A DNA stretch of 64,000 bases from Cytophagales bacterium (GTDB lineage Bacteria; Bacteroidota; Bacteroidia; Cytophagales; Cyclobacteriaceae), in the NCBI GenBank assembly GCA_020403045.1, contig JADBYK010000028.1, positions 53,119-117,118 on the forward strand, in the 5' to 3' direction. The translations under genes were made by a program, and so were the position numbers. Within the stretch, counting starts at the first letter, position 1. Each line of letters begins with the position of its first letter. The notes beneath the pieces were generated by a model. It worked only from the letters and a program-made list of their open reading frames with translations. It searched no databases and was not told the DNA's origin. Shown piece after piece: positions 1 through 9,646 of this stretch.

Positions 1-586
1 GTCGCACCGTATTGTTAATGAGAAGGACGACAGTTACCAACAAAATGGCAACCAATCCCATTAGAACAAGCCCGATCTTTGCTACATTTTGGTTGATTGA
101 ATCAATGACGTTTTCTACATAATAGACTTGAAACACGCCAGAGATTTTTTCTATTTCGGCTTTGATTTTTATCAAACTGGATTTGTCATGGTAAGCTGGA
201 TCTATCTTGACGAGGTATGCATTCCGAAGTGGATTCTCACCCAGAAACCGCTTGAAGTCTTCGCCTGTCTCTTTTATGAACTGTTTGGCCGCTGTTTCTT
301 TAGATACGAATTGGATAGCTCCTACGTTGCCACCCTCTTTAACGAAGTTCTTGGCTTTTAGCTGCCTTTCAATTTTATCGGTTTGCTCCTTTGAAAGTTG
401 GTTTTTTAGATACACCTGAACCTTCACATTATCGCGCACGACATTTTCTAGCTCTGTAGAGTAGATCACCAAGGTCCCAAACACACCAATAGCAAAAAGG
501 GCTAGCGTGATACTAAATACGACACTTAGGTAGGGGTAGGTGCCCAGCCTCTTCTTTCTATACTTGTGCTTTGAGATTTCACTCAT
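1..586 (-). CDS. ftsX: Cell division protein FtsX-like permease (partial, runs off the left edge)
   Basis: Reverse frame open from ATG at 586 to the window edge: MSEISKHKYRKKRLGTYPYLSVVFSITLALFAIGVFGTLVIYSTELENVVRDNVKVQVYLK...; FtsX-like TM1 plus extracellular domain. Absent from the ORF track because it has no stop in the window. Confidence 0.85.
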   Translation of the reverse strand, partial: MSEISKHKYRKKRLGTYPYLSVVFSITLALFAIGVFGTLVIYSTELENVVRDNVKVQVYLKNQLSKEQTDKIERQLKAKNFVKEGGNVGAIQFVSKETAAKQFIKETGEDFKRFLGENPLRNAYLVKIDPAYHDKSSLIKIKAEIEKISGVFQVYYVENVIDSINQNVAKIGLVLMGLVAILLVTVVLLINNTVR

Positions 587-593
587 AAAGCCA

Positions 594-601
594 CAAATAT
601 A
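594..601 (-). promoter_or_regulatory. Candidate -7 element TATATTTG upstream of ftsX
   Basis: CAAATATA on + strand, 8 nt upstream of the ftsX start; matches Bacteroidota TAnnTTTG. No clear -33 TTTG. Confidence 0.5.
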
Positions 602-607
602 GCGTAT

Positions 608-638
608 AAAAAGAAACACCCTCGATCGGAGGGTGTTT
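608..638 (-). terminator. Rho-independent terminator for the 662-2098 operon
   Basis: AAACACCCTC-GATCG-GAGGGTGTTT inverted repeat followed on the minus strand by TTTCTTTTTAT. Confidence 0.75.
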
Positions 639-661
639 CAAAACTCAACTACTAAAACTCA

Positions 662-1519
662 CTACCTACCTCTAAATTCTTTTAACTTGGAAATCAACTC
701 GGGATCCATTATTGGCTGCAAAGGCGCTGCTTTGGTTTGGTTCTCATCCAACAAATAGTAATGGTCTTTATAAAACATAAAGACCCTGTGCATTTCACCG
801 TTTATCTCCAAAATCTCATACAAAGACGTGTCAAAGGCTCCATATAAAAGTAACTTGCCCTCTGAAAATTGATAGTGAAAAGAGTACTTTTTGTCATCCG
901 TTAACACGTTCACTTTAATATGCGAAGTGCTCACAGGTTTTTTGGGCGTTTGTTGACTGATTAAAGGGCGCGAGTCACCCTCTAACATATCTTTGGTAGG
1001 ATCAACCAAATCCATTTTTGGTTTTGTAGCGGAGGCTGTCGTTTTGACCGGATTCTCGGTCGTCTTTGGATCTGGCTTGTTTTCCACTTTGGGTTGCCGC
1101 TCATTCTTCTTCTCTTCTTTCGCTGTAGTTGCCAAAGGCTCCTCTAGAGGTTCGAAGTCATTCGGGTTTACTTTTTTGATAGAGTCTTCCAATGAAGTGG
1201 ACATCTTTGGCCCGTTATCACCTGTATTGCTAAAATAGTAGCTCAACGCAGCTAGAAGAAGACCCGCACCAATGATTCCTGCCGCCATTTTCATCACTGA
1301 AAATTGAGCAATTCCCGTGCTTCCCCCTATGGGAACGTTTTGAAGCATTGTTTTCAATTCTGCTGCACGTGCTTTTTTTACGCTTTCCAAAATTACCTTT
1401 TGCAACTGGAGGTCAGTCTTTAAGGATGGATCAGCCTCTACTTGTTTCTCAAAATCTATTTTAGCCTCTCCGCTGAGGCGGTTGGTCAGGTAGTCATCTA
1501 TTAACTCGAAATTGCTCAT
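662..1519 (-). CDS. Putative anti-sigma-factor-like single-pass membrane protein
   Basis: 285 aa, N-terminal ...LIDDYLTNRLSGEAKIDFEKQVEADPSL..., one TM segment, P/K/T-rich linker; directly downstream of an ECF sigma gene. Confidence 0.6.
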   Translation of the reverse strand: MSNFELIDDYLTNRLSGEAKIDFEKQVEADPSLKTDLQLQKVILESVKKARAAELKTMLQNVPIGGSTGIAQFSVMKMAAGIIGAGLLLAALSYYFSNTGDNGPKMSTSLEDSIKKVNPNDFEPLEEPLATTAKEEKKNERQPKVENKPDPKTTENPVKTTASATKPKMDLVDPTKDMLEGDSRPLISQQTPKKPVSTSHIKVNVLTDDKKYSFHYQFSEGKLLLYGAFDTSLYEILEINGEMHRVFMFYKDHYYLLDENQTKAAPLQPIMDPELISKLKEFRGR

Positions 1520-1525
1520 GATCTG

Positions 1526-2098
1526 TTAGTCTAAAAAATCCTGCTCAGAATACTGAGCTTTTACTAGTTCGTCTAATTTTTGTTTACACTTATATTTTTT
1601 GGTTTTAGCGGTATCTGTGTTTGCGAAACCTAATTTTTCCGCTATTTCCTGCATCGACATTTCATCAAAATAATAATACATCAAAACCTTTCTACACGTT
1701 TCGCCCAACTGATCAAGGCACTTCGCTACTATTTTCTCCCTTTCCGGACTATCCATGTCCATAGTGGTAGGGGTATCTTTTTGCTCATTGGAAAGGCGTT
1801 TTTTTCTATCCAACTCTTTTCTCCATAGATTTTGACAGATGCTATAGATAAAAGTGCTCATTTTGGATGTCAGGATCAGATTACCCGATCTGGCCTTTTG
1901 CCAAAACACCACCAACGCGTCTTGGTAAACGTCTCTGGCTTCTTCTTCCGTTCCACTATTGGTGACGACCAATTTGGTCATCATCCTGTAGTACTTTTTA
2001 TAGATCAATTCAAGAGCTTTTTCGTCCCCTTTTTTGATCCGTTCGAAGATTTCCTTCTCGTCTAACTCAGAACTAGGTTTAAATACGCGTAGTGCCAC
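1526..2098 (-). CDS. RNA polymerase sigma-70 family (ECF) sigma factor
   Basis: 190 aa with region 2 (EEEARDVYQDALVVFWQKA) and region 4 (LGETCRKVLMYYYFDEMSMQEIAEKLGFANTDTAKTKKYKCKQKL). Confidence 0.85.
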   Translation of the reverse strand: MALRVFKPSSELDEKEIFERIKKGDEKALELIYKKYYRMMTKLVVTNSGTEEEARDVYQDALVVFWQKARSGNLILTSKMSTFIYSICQNLWRKELDRKKRLSNEQKDTPTTMDMDSPEREKIVAKCLDQLGETCRKVLMYYYFDEMSMQEIAEKLGFANTDTAKTKKYKCKQKLDELVKAQYSEQDFLD

Positions 2099-2169
2099 TA
2101 TTGGTAACCGTTAAGTAATATTGCGGGGAGTAATTTAAGTTAAAGTTCCTTCTTTTTAGGTTGAGTTGC

Positions 2170-2607
2170 TCAAGGAGTTGCTTTTTCCCAAGTTTGGGTA
2201 CGATAAAACGGGCCCAAATAACCCCGAACTTTCAGTTGATTGCCTTCTATCCAAAGTTTGCAATTGTAAACTTTTCCAACTTCCGGATCTAGAATATCTC
2301 CTCCCTCAAACTCATCTCCATCTGGTGTAAGTTCTTTGATTATGTCCATTCCAAGAATTTTTTTGTTGAACCGAGGATCGTTTTTTGGGCATTTTGTACA
2401 AATCGGATCGGTGACACCCTTCCGAGGGAATATTTTTACAATTTTTCCGTAAATCTTAGCACCTCGCACATAGATTTCAACGATTGATTTGGCCTCACCT
2501 GTTTTATCGTCAATGGATTTCCAGGTTCCTAAAATAGACGTTTGGGCTGATGCGCATTGCATTAGCACGAAGTAAAAAAGGGATGTGGTAAATGTTCTAA
2601 CTGACAT
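2170..2607 (-). CDS. DUF2147 domain-containing secreted protein
   Basis: 145 aa, signal peptide, ILGTWKSIDDKTGEAKSIVEIY...YGKIV...GGDILDPEVGKVYNCKLW...LKVRGYLGPFYRTQTW motif set. Confidence 0.8.
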   Translation of the reverse strand: MSVRTFTTSLFYFVLMQCASAQTSILGTWKSIDDKTGEAKSIVEIYVRGAKIYGKIVKIFPRKGVTDPICTKCPKNDPRFNKKILGMDIIKELTPDGDEFEGGDILDPEVGKVYNCKLWIEGNQLKVRGYLGPFYRTQTWEKATP

Positions 2608-2654
2608 AAAATTTATTGATCTGGCCTAAAGTTAACATCAGAATCAACTTTTAC

Positions 2655-2689
2655 AAAAGCAAAAAGCCCTGCCGAGGCAGGGCTTTTTG
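2655..2689. terminator. Bidirectional rho-independent terminator
   Basis: AAAAAGCCCTGCC-GAGG-CAGGGCTTTTT palindrome between the hppA and DUF2147 genes. Confidence 0.8.
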
Positions 2690-2705
2690 GAATTTGAAAT
2701 AAAAC

Positions 2706-5003
2706 TTAATGGGCTGCTGGTTGTGTTTCAGCAACCGGAGTTACTGATTCAATCGTAGGCTTCACTTCGCTCTTAGCAGTTGCTTTGTCGGAAGGCACTA
2801 ACAACGGAGCAATTACCAACGCAACGATCGACATCAATTTAATCAAGATGTTCAACGAAGGGCCAGAGGTATCTTTGAATGGATCACCAACCGTATCGCC
2901 AGTTACTGCAGCCTTGTGAGGCTCAGATTTCTTGTAATACATCTGTCCATTGATCTCTACGCCTTCTTCAAAGCTTTTCTTGGCATTATCCCAAGCACCA
3001 CCAGCGTTTGACTGGAAGATCGCCATCAACACACCGGAAACCGTAACACCTGCCAACATCCCGCCAAGGGCTTCTACGCCAAAACCAGGGAGGAAAGCAA
3101 TAACTACAGGCACGATCACGGCCATCAAACCAGGAAGAACCATTTCTTTTAATGCGGCTTTGGTAGAGATCTCTACGCACTTGCCATACTCAGCAGAACC
3201 GTCTGCATCATGAAATATCTTTTGGTCATCGGCAGACCAATCCTTCATTTCTTTGTCGCCATTTCTCTTCATAGCAGCCAGAGCAGCCTTAAGAGGAGGG
3301 ATGTCATTGAATTGTCTTCTTACTTCTTCGATCATCGCCATGGCCGCACGACCTACTGCGCCCATTGCCATCGCAGAGAATACAAATGGAAGCATACCTC
3401 CAATAAATAAACCAGCCATCACATTCGCTTTTGATACGTCAATAGAATTGATCTTAGCAGTAGTCATGAACGCACCAAACAAAGCCAATGCTGTAAGCGC
3501 AGCCGATGCAATTGCAAAACCTTTACCGATAGCAGCTGTAGTGTTACCTACCGCATCTAATTTATCAGTGCGTTGACGAACTTCTTTGGGAAGCTCAGAC
3601 ATTTCAGCTATTCCACCTGCATTGTCAGAGATAGGGCCATACGCATCTACTGCTAATTGAATACCCAAGTTAGAAAGCATACCCACCGCGGCAATAGCGA
3701 TACCGTACAATCCACCGAAGTAGAAAGCACCGATGATAGAAAAAGCAATTACCAACGTAGGAAGCATGGTTGACATCATGCCTACACCCAAGCCAGCAAT
3801 AATATTTGTTGCTGCACCGGTAGAAGATTGTCTTACAATAGAAAGTACGGGCTTCTTGCCCATAGCTGTATAATATTCAGTAATCAAACCAACCAACACA
3901 CCGCCAACAAGCCCGATGATGGTTGCCCAGAATACGCCTAAAGAGGTCATCTCACGAACGATAGGATTGCCAGCTGCATCACGATACAACAAATCATTGT
4001 ATTCCCATTTTGCGGGCAGCATCCAAGTGATGATGAAGTACGAAGCAATGATCATGACGATGGATGAAGAAAACTCGCCCATATTCAAAGCTCTTTGTGG
4101 ATCGCCACCTTCTTTTACTTTCACGAAGAATGTTCCAACAAACGACATAATGATACCAACTCCTGCCAGCACCAACGGCAACAATACAGCAGAAAGGCCA
4201 TTGAAGTTATCACTAAAACCCGGTACCATAAACGCAGCACCCAACACCATCGTACCCACAATAGAGCCTACGTAAGATTCAAATAAATCGGCACCCATAC
4301 CCGCCACATCACCTACGTTGTCACCCACGTTATCGGCAATCGTTGCCGGGTTCAATGGATGATCTTCAGGTATACCCGCTTCTACTTTACCTACTAAGTC
4401 AGCGCCTACGTCCGCTGCTTTTGTATAAATACCACCACCCACGCGTGCAAACAATGCGATAGACGATGCACCAAATGAAAACCCGGTAATGATTGTAATT
4501 ACCCTCGTTACGTTTTCTTGACCATCTAGGCCAAACATATTTCCATATACGATTAAAAGAACGCTCAAACCCAATACACCAATACCAACCACACCCATGC
4601 CCATTACTGAACCACCCACAAAGGCCACCTCAAGAGCTTTGCCTAGACTTGTTCTTGCCGCATTGGTGGTGCGCACGTTTGCTTTAGTAGCTACACGCAT
4701 ACCAATAAAACCTGCTAATGCTGAACTAAATGCTCCTAGCACAAAGGAGACTCCCACTAACCATGAAGAGGTTGTGCCGTTTGCCGTTACGGCCAGAAGA
4801 ACCGCCACACAAGCCACAAAAATTACAAGTACCTTATACTCGGCCTTTAAGAACGCCATAGCGCCCTCTGCAATGTGGCCGGCAATTTTCTTCATTTTGT
4901 CCGTGCCGGCATCTTGATTAGCCACCCAGGCACTTTTCCAAACAACATACAATAAGCCCAGAACACCGAAGAAGGGCAGCGCATACAACAATTGATTTAG
5001 CAT
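2706..5003 (-). CDS. hppA: Membrane-bound (sodium/proton-translocating) pyrophosphatase
   Basis: 765 aa, [56 protein letters not shown] and C-terminal [12 protein letters not shown]...[26 protein letters not shown] signatures. Confidence 0.97.
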   Translation of the reverse strand: MLNQLLYALPFFGVLGLLYVVWKSAWVANQDAGTDKMKKIAGHIAEGAMAFLKAEYKVLVIFVACVAVLLAVTANGTTSSWLVGVSFVLGAFSSALAGFIGMRVATKANVRTTNAARTSLGKALEVAFVGGSVMGMGVVGIGVLGLSVLLIVYGNMFGLDGQENVTRVITIITGFSFGASSIALFARVGGGIYTKAADVGADLVGKVEAGIPEDHPLNPATIADNVGDNVGDVAGMGADLFESYVGSIVGTMVLGAAFMVPGFSDNFNGLSAVLLPLVLAGVGIIMSFVGTFFVKVKEGGDPQRALNMGEFSSSIVMIIASYFIITWMLPAKWEYNDLLYRDAAGNPIVREMTSLGVFWATIIGLVGGVLVGLITEYYTAMGKKPVLSIVRQSSTGAATNIIAGLGVGMMSTMLPTLVIAFSIIGAFYFGGLYGIAIAAVGMLSNLGIQLAVDAYGPISDNAGGIAEMSELPKEVRQRTDKLDAVGNTTAAIGKGFAIASAALTALALFGAFMTTAKINSIDVSKANVMAGLFIGGMLPFVFSAMAMGAVGRAAMAMIEEVRRQFNDIPPLKAALAAMKRNGDKEMKDWSADDQKIFHDADGSAEYGKCVEISTKAALKEMVLPGLMAVIVPVVIAFLPGFGVEALGGMLAGVTVSGVLMAIFQSNAGGAWDNAKKSFEEGVEINGQMYYKKSEPHKAAVTGDTVGDPFKDTSGPSLNILIKLMSIVALVIAPLLVPSDKATAKSEVKPTIESVTPVAETQPAAH

Positions 5004-5060
5004 ACAGGTTTTAAGGTTTAAGATTCACGCCCCTCGTTGGAAGGGCTAAAAAAAGTTCCG

Positions 5061-5068
5061 CAAATATA
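5061..5068 (-). promoter_or_regulatory. Candidate -7 element TATATTTG upstream of hppA
   Basis: CAAATATA on + strand, 58 nt upstream of the hppA start. Confidence 0.5.
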
Positions 5069-5238
5069 GAAGAACTTAGGCATTGGTCAATAGCCATTTT
5101 GCGCTTGAAAATGGAGGTTTCCCGTAGCTAAAGGCAGTTTTCTATCCGAAGCTTTCGTGAAGGTGTTGTATTTCAAATGAGGGGTAAGGCCAACGGGGCT
5201 TCTAAAGCAATTCTTGGCTGATGCAAGAATTTCAAATG

Positions 5239-5610
5239 TCAAGTAAACATCGCTTTCAATCCAGCCCACAATTTCTTTTTCGCCTCATCATTTGCCATCA
5301 ACTCCGGCAGCGGCAATGAAACAATCACAGAAGTGCCTTGTGACGGCAATACTTCAAATTTGGGCAAGCCTTCAGCCGGACTAAAGCACAACACGCGCTC
5401 AGGTTTTTCTCCCCACGATGACAAATCGAGCAGTGATTGTTGTTTGATAGTCACTGACTCCAAGCTCTGTTTGACAGCGCCTAATATTTTTGACAGTAGC
5501 GCCTTTTCTGCTTCTTTCACTTCTGCCCACGGAACCGGTATCACCACCGTCACTCTCGGTTTGATGAGGTATAGTTCCTCTGGATAGGTGCTTTCAAAAA
5601 TTTCTTGCAT
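5239..5610 (-). CDS. Conserved hypothetical protein
   Basis: 123 aa ORF MQEIFESTYPEELYLIKPRVTVVIPVPWAEV...; in line with neighbouring minus-strand genes. Confidence 0.6.
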   Translation of the reverse strand: MQEIFESTYPEELYLIKPRVTVVIPVPWAEVKEAEKALLSKILGAVKQSLESVTIKQQSLLDLSSWGEKPERVLCFSPAEGLPKFEVLPSQGTSVIVSLPLPELMANDEAKKKLWAGLKAMFT

Positions 5611-5662
5611 CGTTTTTTAAAAATAGTCGTCAGCCTTCGAGAGCCTCAGGCTGACATTTACT

Positions 5663-6184
5663 TCATTTAGTATCAAACAGCGATTTTAACTCGTGCGCCT
5701 CGCTTGGCTTCATCCTTCCGCCTAAGATTAATCGAAGTTGTCTTCTGCGCAAAGCTCCTTTGTACAATTCCATTTCTTCTTCTGTCTCAGGTTCTACTTC
5801 CGGAATTTCCACGGGCGTTCCGTTAGCATCCACAGCTACAAAAGTAAAGTAAGCCGAATGGCTTGCGATCTTTTTTCCTGCGGGAATGTTCTCTGCATCC
5901 ACATCGATTCGTATTTCTAATGATGAATTAAACGCACGCGTTGCTCTCGCACGAAGGGTGACGACATCTCCCAGTCGAATAGGTTCCCGAAAGGAGATGT
6001 TGTCAACTGATGCGGTTACTACAATACTATTGCAATGCTTTTGCCCCGCAATCGCAGAAACAATATCCATCCAGTGCATCAACCTTCCTCCCATTAAATT
6101 ATTGAGTGTATTGGTATCGTTGGGTAAGACTAACTCGGTCATACTTACGAAGGAATCTTTGGGGTGTTTCTTTTTGCGAGACAT
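5663..6184 (-). CDS. Acyl-CoA thioesterase (hotdog fold, cytosolic long-chain type)
   Basis: 173 aa; LPNDTNTLNNLMGGRLMHWMDIVSAIAGQKHC..VVTASVDNISFREPIRLGDVVTLRARATRAFNSSLEI. Confidence 0.9.
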   Translation of the reverse strand: MSRKKKHPKDSFVSMTELVLPNDTNTLNNLMGGRLMHWMDIVSAIAGQKHCNSIVVTASVDNISFREPIRLGDVVTLRARATRAFNSSLEIRIDVDAENIPAGKKIASHSAYFTFVAVDANGTPVEIPEVEPETEEEMELYKGALRRRQLRLILGGRMKPSEAHELKSLFDTK

Positions 6185-6222
6185 GAAAATATCTTAGGTT
6201 TATGATTTTGGATGCTGTTCTG

Positions 6223-6528
6223 TTATAGTTCTAGGTTTTTGCGCAGGTCATCTGGGTTTCTTCGATTATCCCAAATTCCTACAATTACTATTTCGCTGGT
6301 GTGCACTTTATAAAAAATAGAGAAGTTACTTACTAAAGAAACACGAACATCGTAAAAATCAGTAGGCTTGCCGAGGTAATGTTTAGTCTCCAATAAAGAT
6401 GCTTTTGTTCTAAACAGTTTTGATAGTTTTTTTGAATAAACCGAAGACCCGTTGTGCTTTATCCAATATTCAAGTATTTCTCTTCTAGCTTTTTTGGCAG
6501 TACTCGTCCAGACTATCCGTTTAGCCAT
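6223..6528 (-). CDS. RelE/ParE-family toxin
   Basis: 101 aa; MAKRIVWTSTAKKARREILEYWIKHNGS...VRVSLVSNFSIFYKVHTSEIVIVGIWDNRRNPDDL. Confidence 0.85.
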   Translation of the reverse strand: MAKRIVWTSTAKKARREILEYWIKHNGSSVYSKKLSKLFRTKASLLETKHYLGKPTDFYDVRVSLVSNFSIFYKVHTSEIVIVGIWDNRRNPDDLRKNLEL

Positions 6529-6749
6529 AAGTCTTCTTCAGCATTCAGCTCGTCATTAGTAGTAAGATCGCCTTTGAGAATATCTTCTTCGCTATTCATC
6601 AGCATCTCCTTTTGGGCATCTGTTAACTTGAAAATAGTTTGGTCGATATTTACGTTGCCAAGTAGGTCATTTACCTTTTGCAACAGACTCATATCATTGA
6701 CAGATATTATCTTATCCAGTAGGGTGTATTTTAAGTTCTCAGCCTGCAT
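6513..6749 (-). CDS. Antitoxin-like small protein paired with the RelE/ParE toxin
   Basis: 78 aa, overlaps the toxin start by 16 nt; acidic C-terminus. Confidence 0.75.
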   Translation of the reverse strand: MQAENLKYTLLDKIISVNDMSLLQKVNDLLGNVNIDQTIFKLTDAQKEMLMNSEEDILKGDLTTNDELNAEEDLWLNG

Positions 6750-6899
6750 ATTTTTGAACTAGTAAATAATGAAGCAAGTTACAAAAAAAGATCGCGAAAC
6801 CGAGCGGCTACTAACCGTTAGTTTGTCATTTTTCTTTTGTGAAAAGAAAAAAATATTTTGCATTAACCGAACTCTATTTGCTTCTTGCGCAAGTTAAGT

Positions 6900-6980
6900 A
6901 TGGAAAACCGCTATTCATTTACATCGTTACAAGTAATTGCTACTGGCATTACTACGATCACAACCATTATTACGGGGTAG
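6900..6980 (+). CDS. thrL-like: Threonine/isoleucine-rich leader peptide upstream of thrABC
   Basis: ATG..TAG encodes MENRYSFTSLQVIATGITTITTIITG; 6 Thr and 4 Ile in the last 12 residues; 104 nt upstream of thrA. Below ORF-track length cutoff. Confidence 0.75.
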   Translation: MENRYSFTSLQVIATGITTITTIITG

Positions 6981-7026
6981 CGCCCTCTATATCCAATCCC
7001 CCATTGTACTAGTTTTTTATTTTTTT
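6964..7026 (+). promoter_or_regulatory. Candidate thr attenuator: imperfect hairpin plus U-tract
   Basis: GGGG (6974-6977) can pair with CCCC (6999-7002), with flanking A-U/G-U pairs and mismatches, followed by TTTTTTATTTTTTT from 7013. Confidence 0.45.
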
Positions 7027-7084
7027 GAGGTGAAAGGTTCATTTCAATAACGACAACCTATATCGATATCTATCTATTTTTCAA

Positions 7085-9538
7085 ATGAAAGTCTTAAAAT
7101 TCGGTGGCTCCTCAGTCGCTCATCCTGAACGGATAAAATCTGTAATTGAAATTCTGTTTCCCTATGTAAAACAAGAAAAGGTTGCAGTTGTGTTTTCTGC
7201 ATTTGGCGGAGTCACGGATTCACTCATTCAACTTAGTGCAAAAGCTCTTGCAGGAGATGTTGGATACAAGATCGAGTTGGAGCAATTGGAAAAAAGGCAT
7301 TTGGAAGCAGTACGCGAGTTAGTCGATATTCAGAAACAGAGTGGTGTGATTGCCCAGGTAAAGTTCACCATCAACGAATTGGAAGACATTCTTCATGGTA
7401 TTTTTTTGGTGAAGGAAAGAACGTTTCGCTCATTGGATTATATCATGAGTTTTGGAGAGCGACTTTCCGCCTACATCATTGCAGAGGCGATTAATGGACA
7501 AGGTATAAAGGCTGAATTTTTAGATGCTCGTTCTGTGGTTAGAACTGACAGTAATTTTGGCAATGCTAAAATTGATTTTAAAACCACGAATCAATTGATT
7601 CAAGATTATTTTAAAAGCCATGTTGATCTCCAAGTAGTCACTGGCTTTATTGGATCATCCGCTTCAGGTGAAACGACCACCATAGGAAGAAGTGGATCAG
7701 ACTATACGGCAGCTATTTTTGCTGCAGCCTTAGATGCCACCTCGTTAGAAATATGGAGCGATGTGGATGGAATGATGACGGCCGATCCACGCAAGGTGAA
7801 GAAGGCATTTACCGTAAAAGAAATGACCTACGAGGAAGCGATGGAGCTGTCTCATTTTGGCGCCAAGGTGATTTTTCCAGCCACCATGCAACCAGCCATG
7901 GGTAAGAAAATTCCAATTTGGATCAAAAACACTTTCAATCCTACTTTTCCAGGTTCTGTTATCAGTGCGAATGCAAATGGAAAGTCATTGATCATTAAAG
8001 GAGTCTCTTCGATGGGGCACGTAAGTTTGTTCAACGTGCAGGGAAGTGGTCTACAAGGTGTTGTGGGTGTGTCGATGCGACTGTTTGGCACGTTGGCCAA
8101 AGAAAAAATAAACGTGATCTTAATCAGTCAAGCTTCCTCTGAGCATTCGATTTGTTTTGCTATTGAAAGCGGCTTGGCTCTACAGGCAAAAACAGCCATA
8201 GAAAAGGAATTCTATTACGAGATTTTAAATGGTGAGATGGACTCCATTGCCATGGAAAATGAATTGACGATTGTAGCTATTGTGGGAGAAGGCATGAAGC
8301 AAAATCCCGGCACCAGTGGTCGCATGTTTAGTGCACTTGGTAAAGCAGGTGTGAATGTCCATGCCATTGCGCAGGGTTCTTCTGAATTGAATATTTCAGT
8401 TGTAATCCGGCAGACTGATACATCCAAGGCTTTGAATGTATTGCACGAAGCTTTCTTCCTTTCTGATCGAAAGGTGTTGAACGTTTTTTTAGTGGGTACC
8501 GGTTTGATTGGAAAGGAATTAGTGAAAATGATGGATCAGCAGTTTGCAAAGTTGGCCTCGCAGAATCACTTTGAAGTTAACTTGGTTGGGGTTGCCAATA
8601 GCAAGAAAATGCTCTTCAATGAAGATGGAATTCAATTGATTCATGCCGTGGATAGGATGATGAAGGAAGGTGAAACGATGACGTTGTCATCGTACTTTGA
8701 ACGGATGGTGAGTTTCAATTTGTCTAACAGTATTTTTGTGGATTGCACGTCTAGCGAAGAAGTGGCTGGTTTTTATGATCGAATACTTTCTGCGAATATT
8801 TCTATTGTAACTCCCAACAAGAAAGCAAATTCAGGTTCTCTGGAGCGATACAAAAAATTGAAATCAACAACAGCCAGGCGCGGGGTTAAGTTTTTGTATG
8901 AAACGAATGTAGGTGCTGGCTTGCCTGTGATCAACACGCTAAACGATTTGTTACTCAGCGGAGACAAAGCGTTGCGTATCGAAGCCGTGTTAAGTGGTAC
9001 CTTGAATTTTATCTTTAGTTCTTTTGTGGAGGGAAAGCAGTTTAGCGACATTGTGAGAGAGGCAAAAGAGAAAGGATTTACTGAGCCGGATCCTCGCGAT
9101 GATTTGAATGGAATGGATGTGGCTCGCAAGGCGCTTATTTTAGCGCGTGAAATTGGTCTTGATCTTGAGCTAAAAGATATAAAAGTTGAAAACCTGGTAC
9201 CTGAAAAGTGTAGAGGGGAAATGAAGGTGGAGGAATTTTTCAATCAACTATCTGCTTTCAATTTGGACTTTGATAAGTTGAGAGATCAGGCTCAGAAAAA
9301 TAACCAGAAGTTACGGTATATGGCAATATTAGAAGGAGGGAAGGCAAGCGTGTCATTGGCCTCCGTTGGAACTTCTCATCCGTTCTATTCGCTAGCGGGG
9401 AGCGATAACATTATCTTACTCACGACAGAGCGCTATAAAGAAAGACCGATGGTAATTCGCGGGCCTGGTGCCGGAGCTGAAGTGACGGCAGCAGGTGTTT
9501 TTGCAGACGTTATTAGAATTGGAAATTATAGCAATTGA
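7085..9538 (+). CDS. thrA: Bifunctional aspartokinase/homoserine dehydrogenase I
   Basis: 817 aa; MKVLKFGGSSVAHPERI..., ACT-domain middle region, homoserine DH motif LVGTGLIGKEL and GTLNFIFSSFVEGKQFSDIVREAKEKGFTEPDPRDDLNGMDVARKALILARE. Confidence 0.97.
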   Translation: MKVLKFGGSSVAHPERIKSVIEILFPYVKQEKVAVVFSAFGGVTDSLIQLSAKALAGDVGYKIELEQLEKRHLEAVRELVDIQKQSGVIAQVKFTINELEDILHGIFLVKERTFRSLDYIMSFGERLSAYIIAEAINGQGIKAEFLDARSVVRTDSNFGNAKIDFKTTNQLIQDYFKSHVDLQVVTGFIGSSASGETTTIGRSGSDYTAAIFAAALDATSLEIWSDVDGMMTADPRKVKKAFTVKEMTYEEAMELSHFGAKVIFPATMQPAMGKKIPIWIKNTFNPTFPGSVISANANGKSLIIKGVSSMGHVSLFNVQGSGLQGVVGVSMRLFGTLAKEKINVILISQASSEHSICFAIESGLALQAKTAIEKEFYYEILNGEMDSIAMENELTIVAIVGEGMKQNPGTSGRMFSALGKAGVNVHAIAQGSSELNISVVIRQTDTSKALNVLHEAFFLSDRKVLNVFLVGTGLIGKELVKMMDQQFAKLASQNHFEVNLVGVANSKKMLFNEDGIQLIHAVDRMMKEGETMTLSSYFERMVSFNLSNSIFVDCTSSEEVAGFYDRILSANISIVTPNKKANSGSLERYKKLKSTTARRGVKFLYETNVGAGLPVINTLNDLLLSGDKALRIEAVLSGTLNFIFSSFVEGKQFSDIVREAKEKGFTEPDPRDDLNGMDVARKALILAREIGLDLELKDIKVENLVPEKCRGEMKVEEFFNQLSAFNLDFDKLRDQAQKNNQKLRYMAILEGGKASVSLASVGTSHPFYSLAGSDNIILLTTERYKERPMVIRGPGAGAEVTAAGVFADVIRIGNYSN

Positions 9539-9544
9539 TAGTCC

Positions 9545-9600
9545 GTTGTCAGTTCCCGGTTACCGGTTACCGGTTTCCTGTTACCGGTAACTGGCAACTG
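9545..9600. repeat. Heptad-phased intergenic array (8 x 7 nt), thrA-thrB
   Basis: gttgtca gttcccg gttaccg gttaccg gtttcct gttaccg gtaactg gcaactg. Confidence 0.8.
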
Positions 9601-9646
9601 ATTTGGATTTTTAGAAGAAGTTAATTAAAACACAAAGATTTATAGA

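Noticed and set aside
2950-4917. Several + strand ORFs (up to 119 aa) inside hppA
   Set aside because: Antisense to the strongly conserved pyrophosphatase; low-complexity, typical shadow ORFs.
5087-5269. 60-aa minus-strand ORF overlapping the 123-aa gene
   Set aside because: Short, overlaps a longer in-line ORF at its N-terminus, no domain signal.
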